From NCBI GenBank assembly GCA_015039365.1, contig WION01000209.1, positions 1-64,000 of the forward strand: a stretch of DNA of 64,000 bases, in the 5' to 3' direction. Made by a program: the position numbers and the translations under genes. Origin of the DNA: Amanita rubescens. Taxonomy: Eukaryota; Basidiomycota; Agaricomycetes; Agaricales; Amanitaceae. This document shows positions 11,334 to 23,800 of this stretch, one piece after another. The notes under the pieces are model-generated. The model did no database searches. It was not told the DNA's origin and was given only the letters and a program-made list of their open reading frames with translations. The stretch's first letter is position 1. Every line of letters starts with the position of its first letter.

Positions 11334-12150
11334 ATGCCTCAGAAGCTAGGTAAATGAAAAACAGATTCGAAAATTCGTGGCTGACATTTTACTAGTCTTT
11401 GTTACTGGCAATGCGAACAAACTTCGGGAAGTGAATGAAATTCTCGCACCGTACAACGTTGAAATTGAAGCCCAGGGCCTTGATGGTATGTTATCAAATC
11501 ACGTATCTGCCAATCACACAGTCGGTTATTGAGGTCTTAGTCCCCGAGGTTCAGGGAACGACGCAAGAAGTGGCAAAAGCCAAGTGTCGCGCGGCCGCTG
11601 ATCTCGTAAGTGTACACTGACGGAATCGGATCAACGCTAATTGTCTATGGCTTAGATCGGCGGTCCATGTATGACAGAAGACACCGCGCTTTGTTTTAAG
11701 GCGCTGAATGGTCTTCCTGGTCCTTACATCAAACATTTTTTGACATCCGTTGGTCATCAAGGTCTGAATGCTATGTTGGCCGGTTTCGACACGAAAGAAG
11801 CCACGGCCATATGTACTTTTGCGTACTCGGCTGGTCCAGGTGAGCACCGCAGTTTTTTGCCTAGATATGAATAGATCGCGAGGATCTGCGCAGGAACTGA
11901 ACCTATCTTGTTTGAGGGGAAAACGGAAGGTACAATAGTTAGTGCACGCGGGCCCAAAGTATTTGGCTGGGATCCCATATTTGAGCCGCTTGGAACGGGA
12001 CTAACGTTAGATTTTTCTCTTTCCCTCTGTTACAATGGACTCAACGAATAATTTTTTAGATATGCTGAAATGCCCTCAGATCAGAAAAATGGCCTGTCAC
12101 ATAGGTCGAAAGCGCTTTCCAAACTGCGGGAATTCCTGGCGGTACAATAG
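11334..12150 (+). CDS. HAM1: Inosine triphosphate pyrophosphatase (ITPase, HAM1 family)
   Basis: Six exons (11334-11349, 11396-11485, 11541-11605, 11656-11839, 11894-12005, 12060-12150) give 185 residues, the normal length. The enzyme hydrolyses ITP, dITP and XTP to monophosphates and keeps deaminated purines out of RNA and DNA. Conserved blocks appear in order: [12 protein letters not shown] (nucleotide binding), [35 protein letters not shown] and [11 protein letters not shown], then the terminal [19 protein letters not shown] helix. The family usually reads xxVEDTxL where this protein has MTEDTAL. Cytosolic, no targeting signal. Identification is secure. Confidence 0.95.
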
Positions 12151-12233
12151 TCGTGATATATTTGGTGTAGAGTCTAACTACGTTACGTCACACGTCACGC
12201 TCGTCCAATAAGATGCTGAGCACGTGATGACGC

Positions 12234-13964
12234 ATGTCTTCAACTTTCCCATTCCTTCCTCGCAAAGTTGCAGCGTCATCCAAAAAGCAAAAAGTTCAGG
12301 CCCAACCCTTAGATCCTGGCCGAGCCGAAGAGGCAGACGGTTCTTCAAGTAGAGACGTGTCCGACGCGATACAAAGAGAAGGAAAGGGGAAGGGAAAAGC
12401 TACAGCAACTGAGCAACGGACGTCGAAAGTCACTGATGATGACTACGCACATCTAGTCTGCCTTGCTTTATCGGATTACGCGTTGTGGTCAGATCCTCAA
12501 CTGCGAAGGGCCTTGGATCCAGCGCAGGCGGAAGATGAGTCGACGGCCTCATGCAAGTCTTCTCATCTGTGAAATGGTTGACGTTCTGAACTATCCACTA
12601 GATATCCCTCTTAACGACGTCTTCAAGCGCTTGCTACCGTCTTTCGGACTAGTCTCTCCGCAGACCACAGCCCTTGTAGGGACTGTGAAAGCTTTGCGCG
12701 CATATGCGGCTGAATTGATCGATGTGCGGTTATTGCTGGAAGAGCCGTCGGATGGGTGGCGAAGAGCGGGTGGTTCTTCGACTGGTTCCAAGTCTTGGGG
12801 AGGATACGAGCTATGTCGGAAGGATTGGACGCGGGAAAGCACTCCAGCACAGCTTTCATATTCAAGACACGATTGGCAGAAAAGGACGATCTATGTTGTG
12901 CGTACGTTTTACGCGCTTATATGCTATCTATTAACTCGTTTTCATCTGCCCAGGAACGCATACCTACGCAGTATCGGAGCATCCCCGGCGTACTGCGCCT
13001 GATTGCGAACCTCTTACCTGGAGGTTCGACGATTCACCCTCTGACGCGCATACAAGGAGTTACCCTTCTTGCCCACCACCAAGACAAACCCGAAGACACC
13101 CCGACTTTCAAGGATTTTTGCTTGGTTATACTTGCTTCTGTCGAGGACGCAGAATTTCTGACAAAGGAGTGGCAATGGAATCGGAACACTGCAGGAGGAA
13201 CGGACACAATTTACGAAGGCGAGGTCAAAGGCGACTTCGAGGTTTCAAAAGAAGCAACTAGATTCGGTTTTCGGACGCTTAAAAAGGTCGATTGGGAGCG
13301 GCTGAGGGAGGAGTATCTGAATTACCGAGCTCGGTTAATTCAGGAAATTAACGAATACGAAGATGGACAGGTGGAAATGCAAATAGTTGGGAAACGTGAA
13401 CGGGAAGAGGAGGCTGTGGAGGCGCATATACAACAACACTCTAGTAATGCCGCTGTTCAATTGCCACCAAAGCCGATTCCTCTGTCCCCCAACGCGCCCT
13501 ATCCATATGGATGTCTTGTTTTCGTTCGGAACATACATCCAGAGACAAACAAGACGACTTTACGAGCCCTATTCTCCTCCATATTCCAACACGAAACCTT
13601 GGGCGAAAGTACACCAAAAAAAGACGGGTTGGACTATGTCGACTTCAACAAGGGCGTAGATTCCTGTTACCTTCGCCTGTCTACACCTGCGCATGCCGAT
13701 GCGGTCGTGCTTCACTTTACGGAGCAGCAGCTGATTCAAGTGAATGGGCTGGATGATAGGGGAGCGCCCGTCGATCCGGCATCGAAGGTGAAGCCAATAG
13801 TGCTTGAAAATGTCACGGGTAAGAGGGAAGAAGTGTATTGGGAAAGGGTTCCGGAGAAAGTGCGTAAGCAGGCCGTGCAAAAGATGATTGCACTCGCTGA
13901 AGGAGGCGAACGGTCCGGTGAGGTCGGACCGGAGGCACCGAAGAAAAAGAGGAGGAAAGATTAG
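12234..13964 (+). CDS. La-related protein with C-terminal xRRM, LARP7/Pof8-like (frame break in exon 1)
   Basis: The C-terminal part (PYGCLVFVRNIHPETNKTTL, then DYVDFNKGVDSCYLRL and a basic tail KKKRRKD) matches the xRRM of LARP7-type proteins, which bind the 3' region of 7SK or telomerase RNA. Upstream, YALWSDPQLRRAL and the Leu-rich segment after it look like a degenerate La motif, as in fission yeast Pof8. Coding runs 12234-12538, then in another frame about 12558-12897, then 12954-13964 after a normal intron. The first shift needs either a 19-base intron (GT...AG, 12539-12557) or a one-base indel; I could find no ordinary intron that restores frame. The telomerase role is inferred from the family. 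A shared La/xRRM protein of other function is possible. Confidence 0.72.
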
Positions 13965-15902
13965 AGAGAGTTGCTATAATATAATGTAGTGGTGGGGCGT
14001 AGAACGTAGTCTGGTGAGGTAGTAAAGTGGCTGTGCCACGGTTTCCTCTCTTCTTCCCCTGCCACTTTGAGACGGCGAGACCCAACGCAGGTTATTTGTG
14101 CTGGCAGTGCTGCGTGCAGCACGTCATGCTGATTCGAGCGCGAAAAGGTCCGGAAGCTGCTCGAGCAGCTCTAATGGCGCGTCACGAGAGCGAGAGGCTG
14201 GAGTCGGTTACATGAGGCTGTTGTACCGGCTCATTGCCCTCGACGCCGTAATCACCAACACAAGCAGAACACCGAACATCCATCACCCCGTAATCGCACG
14301 GCGGTCCAACATACCCTGTAATCGCACAGCGGTCTATACCCCGTAATCACACGGCGGTCCAACATACCCTGTAATCACACAGCGGTCCATACCCCGTAAT
14401 CGCACGACGGTCTAACCTCTAAGTATATTCAACCCATCAGATGATTTTGCCCTCTCGGGCCATTAATCAGGGTGAGTGTACCTCCTTCCTAGACTGGTGG
14501 GGTCGACAAACCGCGTCGCTAACTCCTTCCTCATCAGGCCAGCGTTTCGGGCTCCGGGGCTTCGCCCATCCATTTGACTCAAGGACCTACTCAAGCAAAT
14601 ATATCCCCTTTCCTCTCGTGAACGATCCTCTCTCCAAAACTGACATCTAAGCGTGAATAAGCGTGAAACACGTAGCAATACACAGCAGTTCGGCGTTGAG
14701 TTGGCGGCCGTCCCCTCCTTCCCATAGGTCTGAAGCTCTGCATCAAATTTCTCGCCAATCTTATTAACATTGTCTGCATCCGTGTGGATTAGGATAGTGC
14801 AAAGTATGTGTTACGACTTTTCTTGCAACATATGACCGGTAGCGAATAAGTATAGAACCCCCCTCGTCACTGGGGCGTATTTGTGCTTATGATTATTTCT
14901 AGATCTATCGCTGGCGGCTCCTCGGTCAGGCACGTGGTGACGTATCGGTCCGGAAGAGGCAAGCATAAACACCGAAGGTGCATGGTCCCTTGCCCAGCGA
15001 AGCTTCGCAGGCACCTATTTCTTTTTTTTGGTGGCGCGCCAAGCTGCGCAGTACTGCTGGCCGATCGAGAAATGAACCGCCCAACTTTGAAAAGGACGTT
15101 AGCTTTGCGTAATGCTCTGGTGGTCTCTTTGTTTCAAACCTTCAAACTCTTTTTCGGATCCCCCGACTCCACAGCGTCTGAACTCCGTTCTGAAAAGCGG
15201 CATGGACCCACTAGGATATTTATAGCCTTGCAGGATGGCCCGGTCCGAGCACTAGAGTTTTCATTTAAAAAATGCCTTCTTTGATTGGACAGAAGAGCAT
15301 GTACCATCCAGAAGTAGCTTCTCGACACTGCTTTGTCTTTGTTCCGCAAGCCCCACAAACCCGTTTCAAGGTGAGCTCGGCTCAAAAATTGTGGACAGCC
15401 AAAGCATTACAACCACGTTCTTCCCCTACTCGCGTGGCCACCGTCGCATGTATTATTCTTGTCCTCGACTGTTTTGACCTACGGGTACCATTAATTTCGG
15501 CTACGGATCAATGAGCGACTCTTCCGTTCGGCATGCGTTTGCCAAGGTGACGTTTGTTCTTGTGGCTATCCACATCAGAACTCGAGGATTCGCGACCCTG
15601 AGGTAGTCTTACTTCAGGGTGAAAGTCAAGAAGCAAAGACATCGTTTTAATATGCGCCTGCGAGGCCTCAGGGTTAACGGATATCTTTTGGTTCCTTTCG
15701 TTAGCCATGCCACAGACTAACAGGGTTCGGGAGGAGGAGAGTATATATTATGCTCGCTGCTCGCGGAGAATATCCACAGCCCACATCCGGTCGTTTATCT
15801 CAGCCAACTTTACTCGCCTATTATTAACCCGTGAGCCAGCACCATCATTCATGCCCGTTATCCGACTAAGTCTCCCCTCCCCTTCAGCCTCACTAACTCA
15901 TA
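13965..15902. other. Gene-poor region with a minisatellite
   Basis: No supported gene. It holds the 25/28-bp minisatellite at 14286-14416. Other open frames are short and show no recognisable features. Confidence 0.4.
14286..14416. repeat. Minisatellite of alternating 28- and 25-bp units
   Basis: Five units: 14286-14313, 14314-14338, 14339-14366, 14367-14391 and 14392-14416. Odd units read CCCCGTAATC, even units CCCTGTAATC, and all continue (G/A)CAC(G/A)(G/A)CGGTC. The higher-order period is 53 bp. CCCCGTAAT recurs three times. Confidence 0.9.
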
Positions 15903-16208
15903 ATGTGCCACGTTATTTCCCGAAGCTACGTCTGTGGACACTTGTACCACGTCGAATTTATGTATTGCAACAAATACCGTGGCCTAAAGCCCGTTCGATG
16001 CTGCCTCACCCTTGGAAAACCGGACGCTATCCATATGCCTCACGCGTGCAAAAAATGCATAGACGAAAAGATGGCTACGTTGAAGCCAGGCGAGATGATA
16101 ATCATGTGGGAGAAGTGTAGGAGGTTGTGGAAACATGAATTGGAGGAAATGAAAAGGCAGGAGGAAGAAGAGAAGAAGCAGAGAGAACTCTACGCAAACG
16201 GCGCTTAG
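15903..16208 (+). CDS. Small Cys/His-rich fungal protein
   Basis: An uninterrupted 101-residue frame. The N-terminal half has spaced Cys and His residues (CGHLYHVEF, YCNK, RCC, HACKKCIDEK), which could bind zinc. The C-terminal third is a highly charged helix rich in Glu and Lys, likely a short coiled coil. Short proteins with a CGH motif followed by Cys pairs are common and uncharacterised in fungi. There is no signal peptide. Whether a second exon exists is unclear, and the function is unknown. Confidence 0.6.
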   Translation: MCHVISRSYVCGHLYHVEFMYCNKYRGLKPVRCCLTLGKPDAIHMPHACKKCIDEKMATLKPGEMIIMWEKCRRLWKHELEEMKRQEEEEKKQRELYANGA

Positions 16209-16344
16209 GCTTATTTTTCTATTAGACTCGTTCATCTTTTCGGATATCATATTGCATCACGATTAGCATAGAGTCTTAGAGATCGGCCATAAACTAATCG
16301 AGCACCGGGCCACCGGCCCGCTACTTTAGGTCCGAACTTGTCTC

Positions 16345-17448
16345 ATGGCAAATCAGCGCTTAAGCACCATCTATGATTATGCCACCCTTCGCTTACACCG
16401 TGACGGAACGCGCGTACAGCAATCTGACGAAAACTACCATGTGCCTAAACGAAAGCAATTTGCGATCAGGGACGCAAACGGCAACTGGATAGCAAAGGAT
16501 GCAGGAGGGTTAGGAATGCCGAACAAGACAAGATATGTCAGGCGGGAAGAAGATGATGAACAAGAGTACGTGTCTCTTGGAGGTGGAGAAGAAGAGCAGA
16601 AGGTGGAAAAGACGGACGAGTGGGTCCTTCTCGAGAGAGAACGAACACAAAAGAAGGACCACCGAACCGAGAAGAGGCGACGATTCGACGAAAATTTGGA
16701 TTTTCTTGATATCTCTCATAATGCTTCCTCGACCTCGACACCTACTCGAGAGCCTTCTTTACCGGCGCCTTCTTCCGTGCGTCGTTTTTCACTAGACCTC
16801 TAGCAACGTACTAACGCATTGGACAGGAACTCCTCAAATCTATACACTATTTCACAGCCTCGTTTTACACTGATCAAAACGAGCTGTTGGACCTTGGTAA
16901 AACATACAGGGATAGAAAAAAAGCCAGAGAAAGGTTAAGATACGCGGCAAAAAAGGGAAAGCGAAACCACGTCCAGCAGAGCGAAGAGGACGAGGAATCT
17001 CATAGCAGTGAACAAGAGAGTTCTGAAGCATCCACATCTATGACAAAAACGTCATATGGCCTGGCAAAGACCAGGCGCAACGTTCGAAAGAAACACCAAC
17101 AGGACATGTACAAAGTAATGGACGGTACAGCGTTAATGGCACTTGGTCCGTTCATTTCTTATTCTGTTTTTGAATTCATTAATGGCTGTTGTTGCAGGTA
17201 TGCTAGTACAGGAACATGTTGCAAGGTTGGTGCAAGGAAAGGTCCCAGACGGATGGGAGGAAGAAATGCGGGGAGTTGATGAGTTAGGAGAAAGAGAAGT
17301 CGACGGCAGTGAAGTTGACAAGTCTTCCAGCGAGGAGATTGACGAAGCTCCGTCAGAGGTCGCAGAGGACAAACCTAGCAGAGCCGCAGACGCATCCGAA
17401 AGTGGTGATGACGAGATCGAGGGGAGGAATAGTGACGATGAAGGGTAA
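16345..17448 (+). CDS. Acidic, probably nuclear protein of unknown function
   Basis: Three exons (16345-16776, 16827-17145, 17198-17448) join in frame to 333 residues; intron 1 carries a textbook ACTAAC branch site. The N-terminus is polar with basic clusters. The middle exon has a predicted helical segment ELLKSIHYFTASFYTDQNEL followed by a very basic tract (RDRKKARERLRYAAKKGKR), a plausible nuclear signal. The last exon contains MLVQEHVARLVQGKVP and an acidic Ser/Glu/Asp tail of about 60 residues. The layout recalls small subunits of transcription or chromatin complexes, but I recognise no specific family. No function assigned. Confidence 0.7.
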
Positions 17449-19510
17449 AGGCACCGCGTACTTTCCCACTTTCGTTTTCACTCAAACATCCTCCATAAGG
17501 AGGGACGCCTAGTAGAAGAAAGTCTGACTGTTGCGGGCCTTGATTCAAGGAGATAAACGAGACGAAGACGAAACCGTATACGAAAGTATACGAGAGCAGC
17601 CCAGCCGCTTCACCAACGACCATCGACATACGGAGATGCTGGACGCGTTGTACGTCGGCTTCCGGTCAAACTCCAAATATACGTTTAATTCAGACTATTG
17701 CCGTGGTCAGCGCCCCATACGTTAACATTTGTCGCCCAGTGCCCGGATTTTGCATTAAAATGGGGATTTGACCTGGCCGATGAAACCCTATTTGCACTGA
17801 TGCCCTATTTCTATCCGTTTGTAACGTGATGACATTGTGTAACGAGAGGTATATATGATTGATATTTGATACACCATATATCACGGCATACTCAATAACA
17901 CTCACTTTGATTCCACGCATGCCGAAGAGACCGTGCTGATTTCCGTAGATTTACCCGATCAAAGAGAATGGGTGCCAGCGGTAAGATGCCAAGGTGCGCG
18001 GATCACTAGTACTACGGTCTCAGGAACTGGTCTGGAGCAATTGGCAAGACGCCGATTTCAGAGTCCGCTTGACGTCGTGGAAATGCTGCAACTCATTCTT
18101 CACCTGCCAACGCATCGTCTGTGCGGGATAGTCGTATTGCGTGCGGCTCGTGAAGATAAACAGCGCTTTGTGGGTAAGATATTCCAGACATGACTTGCAA
18201 TTTGGTACTGCTTATACTCATTTTTAATCATGATCGCATAGTGTTTAGGTGAGCAAAAGCCGAGTTTTCATTCGCTCATACCAGTTAGTAATTAATAACT
18301 AATCCGTCAGCCGCGGAACAAAGGGAAGTGAAATCATGGTGGCCAGATTCTATCCGTTACGACGTGATCAATATTGATCGATTTAAGTAATGACGAAGAA
18401 AGAACGATCCCGACTGGATTATACAACGGACAACGACAACAATGAAACGGGCCTCTCAACTCGGTAGGCCTGGGAGGATACAAGTTTCCCTATATGCGAG
18501 GTCTCCGCATTAGATAGCCTATTTATAAACTTAACAACTAGACATACGGCGTGCTCTCACTCCCTCCGTCATTATAACATCGGACAGGCCGAGTAGTAAC
18601 AGCCGAGACCTTTTGTTGATCTGCCACCATTATGCTGACACAATCAGAAGGTGAAAACGAACGGTTCCACGCGGTTCAAGGGAATGTGGATGTCAGTGAG
18701 ATGGCAGCGGTGGGTTATTCGTTTCAATTCTTTGCTCCATGTGGATCAGGGAGACCGGCGAGATGGCGGCGGCGGTTATTCTGAGTGAAGCGGCGATACT
18801 GCGCAGAGCATTGGCGCCCATGGTGAATGGGAGTTACTGACAAGAATCAGCCGGGTACCTGTGCATCCTGGTCTTCGACTATGGACCTTACGGTACATGG
18901 ACCCTAGCAAGGAATAAATTTGATTACCAACGAGCGTCCAATTCCCTGAAAAGCGTGACCACCCCCAATCGAGCGGAGGAAAATGGCGAAGGTTTTACGT
19001 CGAGACCACGGAATTTAGTAGTCGCATTCACTGTACAGCAAGATACGGACCTATTACCCTATTCTCGCCCTGTAATTTCGCACCCCCCCTGTAAACATCT
19101 GACTCAAAAATCATTGGTAAGTGAGGTGTGGCATTCGGGCCCATGAAGAGTACCGCCACGGAAGCCGAAAACGCGTTGCGCACAAACTATTGAATGTTTG
19201 ATATCTGGCTTAGAGATCTCGGGTTCGGACTTCGCTTGAGTTAACTTCACACACCCCCATTTGTCATCGTCCGCTCAAAAAATATCGTTTAGCGTTAGTG
19301 AAACGATCGCCAGAACCCTACTTTTTTCATCCTCGTTTAGGCCTCCTTGCACCACGGACGCAACGCGGAATAGCATACAACGCGCTTTTTCATCCTTTCC
19401 GGTACAATGCCCATCTTCATTTGCTCGATTATTTATCTCTCACTGGCAGGGACCAGTATATAAAGATCGCCTTGAGCGTTCAGGTTCATCCAATAGGCTT
19501 GTGACGACCA
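17449..19510. other. Gene-poor region
   Basis: Nothing convincing in about 2 kb. A frame at 17933-18193 has a protein-like composition but no start context, partner exon or known similarity, so I leave it uncalled. No repeats stand out. Confidence 0.35.
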
Positions 19511-19935
19511 ATGGCTCACAACAACACAGTTACCCCTGGCATTGACTTCCAACTTGACTTATGGAACCTTTTCAATGCCATCTACGTGAGGTCTCATTAG
19601 TATTTGGTCGTGTTCGATATCGTAACATTAACCTTGAGTAGTCAATTGATTTTGCCATGCAAGACATAGAGGATGCCATGACTCCCTCCGCTACAAGTCC
19701 TCAAAGGCCGTCCTACAGGATCGAAATGTCCGACATTAACGGCTCACCTGTCTACCGTTGTGAGTGCGGTAAGAAGATTAAAAGAATGGGAGACTTAAAA
19801 CGCCATTGGAACACGAGGAGACACGGGGGACGCGGATTTTACTGTGTCAGGTGCCGGAAGTCGTATTCAAGACAATACATGCTCGACCAACACACGTGTC
19901 GGGCCACTTCTGGTGATGCGAATGTTCACATGTGA
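19511..19935 (+). CDS. Short two-finger zinc protein, family copy 1
   Basis: Two exons (19511-19585, 19642-19935) give 122 residues. The first finger is a C-x-C...H-x5-H form: CECGKKIKRMGDLKRHWNTR then RHGG. The second is C-x2-C...H-x-C: FYCVRCRKSYSRQYML then DQHTCRA. Two paralogues lie at 27491 and 34029 on the same strand, with the same two-exon layout. The intron ends TTGAGTAG|TCA, identical to copy 3. The N-terminal exon is short and poorly conserved. A DNA- or RNA-binding role is inferred only from the fingers. Confidence 0.72.
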
Positions 19936-20808
19936 GAGGTCTATGCACCATCCTTTTGTTATCGACTAAGGCATTGAGATACTAGTTCTTGATCCCAATG
20001 GAGAAAGTGCTCTTGACGTTTTCAGTTCGTTTATTTTCGTGATATGTCCATTAAATGCATATATATCGAGTTAACATGGAATGTGTGGTCATGGACGTGA
20101 AAAATCTTTCTAGAGGACAAGAAGCGAAAGTGTACATAGCTCTGTGCTGACGCCACTGAGGATGCTTAGACCCTTAGACATCCATCAATCGGCTTGCCAC
20201 TATCAGAGAGGAGATTGAAAGGATGAGGCGCGGTTCCGGCAATAATATTGGGAATGCTATACGTAGTTTCTCAGGCTTGATTCCGTTTTCAACCAAAGGC
20301 GAGGTTATAAGTACATACTTTGAGGAATAGACCGGACGAGTATGACGTGTGCGTTTGGGTTTTTATCATCGACGCATCAGTCCAGGGAGGGAATTTGCCG
20401 GAACAAATTATCGTAAATATCGGCGAGACCCGCGCGTCATTGCTACACTCGGCATTCTCCGACGAACGTTCCCGGTTATACGCGAGACATCCTACAGGCA
20501 CTGACGCACGTCCTAGCGAAACGCTAGACTTAAACTCTGATAATATGGATCTATGCATGCCTGTAGGAACCCCGGCCTCGGACCATGCCGCGCGTGGTGG
20601 CCCACAACCCACATGTTTGATTGCATTCGCCATCTGCCGGACTATGCCGAGAGCCCTGAGTTCCATGTGACATGTTACATTACTTCCTTTCTTCTTGACC
20701 ATCATATAGCTACATCATTCATCGCACGAAACCAGGTAACCTCATTTTGGTCTATTCCGAGTACAAGTCTCAATTCCATATATGATCTTTCTGTAGACTG
20801 TGATCACC
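19936..20808. other. Intergenic region upstream of the NLR gene
   Basis: Open frames on both strands at about 20289-20705 overlap each other and have no family signal. Composition changes sharply near 20,760: to the left CpG is frequent, to the right nearly absent. Confidence 0.4.
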
Positions 20809-23800
20809 ATGTCAGCAGATCCGCCTCAGGTAGTGAATACTGGTAACTTTGCTGGATACCAGAATGTTGCTGTTATGGATAGTGAGTTCATAGAGGTATT
20901 GCATTTCACATTTTTTCACCTGAATCTTGTCAATAATGAAGTCATAGGTCAACTACAATTTCAACAATATTGATATACCCCCTTTACCTCCTGTTAAACA
21001 TTCTAGTACTTTCTTTACAGGCCAAGATAAGTACTTGCAGAAGCTGAAGGACCATTTTATCTCCCAAGTTCAAGGACAAAGGAATTTTTTCCTTTTGCAT
21101 GGTTTAGGTGGCATTGGCAAGACACAGATTTGCCTTAAATTCATTGAAGAAAATCCTGATTTGTGAGTATTTCATACAATAGTAAAGTAATTCAAATAAC
21201 TGATTCATTCAAGGTTCTCTGACATATTCTGGATTGATGCTTCTTCAGAGAAAAGTGTTGAATTTGTACTCACACAGATATCCTCAACCTACAGCACTTC
21301 ACCAGATGGTAGACCCTCAGCCAGATCTGCTCTTGATTGGATTTCTAAAAGGCCCAACTTTTTTATGGTGTATGATGGGGCAGATGGACATTACTCAGTA
21401 GTTGAAAAGTTCCTCCCACCAGGAAATGGAGGAAATGTTCTGATGACAAGCAGGAATATTGGGTTAAAGAGGCTTACATTTAGCAAGAACTCAATGGAGA
21501 TCTATGGCATGGAAGATGAAGATGCTATTTCCTTGCTTTTGAAGTCAGCCATGTTTGATGACACAGACAATGATATCTATAATCTGGCCCAGCAGCTTGT
21601 TTCACAATTGGATGGATTCCCTCTAGCCATTGACCAAGCAGGAGCATATATGCATTCCTGTGGTTGCAGCATTAATGGTTATTTGGAACTGCACTCAAGA
21701 TACAAGAACAAATTAATGAGGGATAGTCCAGGAAAGTTTGAGGGTGCTTCAGGTTATGGGACATCTACATATGGGACATGGGACATTTCCATTAAAAAGA
21801 TGGAGGATATAGCTGCAAATGGTAGATTGAAGGAATGTGTTGCAGCACAAAGTGCCATCAAGCTCTTGAGGATTTTTGCTTTCCTAGATCATGCCAATAT
21901 ACCACAAGAATTATTCAAATGTGCTGCTGAGAACTACATGAAAAGACATGTTGAAGATCGTAAATATCTTTCATCATCATTGGGTTTGCTGGATGATGAA
22001 ACTGTGTTCATGGAAAAACATGGGCAGTGGGACAAATTGAAATTTCTGAATGGCATCCAGGTTTTGCTCTCATTCTCTCTTGTCAGAAGTCATAATCGCT
22101 TGTATTCCATGCACCTACTAGTAAATGACTGGAGTAGGAACTGCATACCAAAAGCAGAAGTACCTGATCACTATTACAGAGCAAGAGCACTGTTGTCCTG
22201 CTCAATAACTCCTGACTGGAATAGTGATAATTATGAACTTTGTCAATCACTTGCACCACACATTAGGTCAAACCTTTTGCATGGATTGGAATTAAAGTTG
22301 AGCAGCAAGTACTATGATGATGAATATGCAAGATTTGCATTTGTATTTAACCATGCTGGGAGCTGGGATGAGGAAGAACAATTGTTACATGTTGCAGTTG
22401 ATCAAAGAAAAACAAAGCTTGGATTGGACCACACAGACACTCTCACCAGCATGGCCTATTTGGCAGTAACATATGACAATCAGGGAAGGTGGAATGAGGC
22501 AGAGAAGCTTCACAAGGATGTAATGAATGCAAATAAAACAAAGTTTGGATTGGACCACCAATTCACTCTCTTCAGCATGGGCAATTTGGCATTAACATAC
22601 AGGAAACAGGGAAGGTGGAATGAGGCAGAGAAGCTTGAGATGGATGTGATGAATGCAAGAAAAACAAAGTTTGGATTGGACCACCCAGACACTCTCACCA
22701 GCATAGGCAATTTAGCATCAACATACAGGAATCAGGGAAGGTGGGAAGAGGCAGAGAAGCTTGAGATGGATGTGATGAATGGATTCAAAACAATGCTTGG
22801 ATTGGACCACCCATTGACTCTTGCCAGCATGGGCAATTTGGCATCAACATACCAGAATCAGGGAAGGTGGAATGAGGCAGAGAAGCTTCAGATGGATGTG
22901 ATGAATGCAAGCAAAACAAAGTTTGGATTGGACCACCCAGAAACTCTCATCAGCATAGGCAATTTAGCATCAACATACAGGAATCAGGGAAGGTGGGAAG
23001 AGGCAGAGAAGCTTGAGGTGGATGTGATGAATGGATTCAAAACAAAGCTTGGATCAGACCACCCAGATACTCTCACCACCATGGCCAATTTAGCATCAAC
23101 ATACTGGAATCAGGGAAGGTGGAATGAGGCAGAGAAGCTTGAGATGGATGTGATGAATGGATTCAAAACAAAGCTTGGATTGGACCACCCAGACACTCTT
23201 GCCAGCATGGGCATTTTGGCATCAACATACCAGAGACAGGGAAGGTGGAATGAGGCAGAGAAGCTTGAGATGGATGTGATGAATGCAAGAAAAACAAAGT
23301 TTGGATTGGACCACCCAGAAACTCTCACCAGCATGGCCAATTTGGCATCAACATATGAGAAACAGGGAAGGTGGGATGAGGCAGAGAAGCTTAGTATGGA
23401 TGCGATGAATGGATTCAAAACAAAGCTTGGATCAGACCACCCAGAGACTCTCACCATCATGGGCAATTTAGCATCAGCATACAGGAATCTGGGAAGGTGG
23501 AATAAGGCAGAGAAGCTTGAGATGGATGTGATGAATGCAAGAAAAACAAAGCTTGGATTAGACCACCCATACACTCTCACCAGCATGGCCAGTTTGGCAT
23601 TAACATACCAGAAACAGGGAAGGTGGAATGAGGCAGAGAAGCTTCAGATGGATGTGATGAATGCATTCAAAACAAAGTTTGGATTGGACCACCTATCCAC
23701 TCTCACCAGCATGGCCAATTTGGCATCAACATACCAGAAACATGGAAGGTGGAATGAGGCAGAGAAGCTTCAGATGGATGTGATGAATGCAAGAAAAACA

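Noticed and set aside
14286..14416. CRISPR-like regular repeat
   Set aside because: Units are adjacent with no unique spacers, and the genome is fungal; it is a minisatellite.
17933..18193. An 86-codon frame containing a Leu-rich segment
   Set aside because: No start context, neighbouring exon or recognisable similarity.
20289..20705. Overlapping frames on both strands (138 and 116 codons) upstream of the NLR
   Set aside because: Neither shows a family signal; both are probably chance in a CpG-rich stretch with few stops.
23110..23586. A 158-codon minus-strand frame opposite the TPR array, with repeated LVRVSGWSNP
   Set aside because: It is produced by the periodic coding repeat on the other strand.
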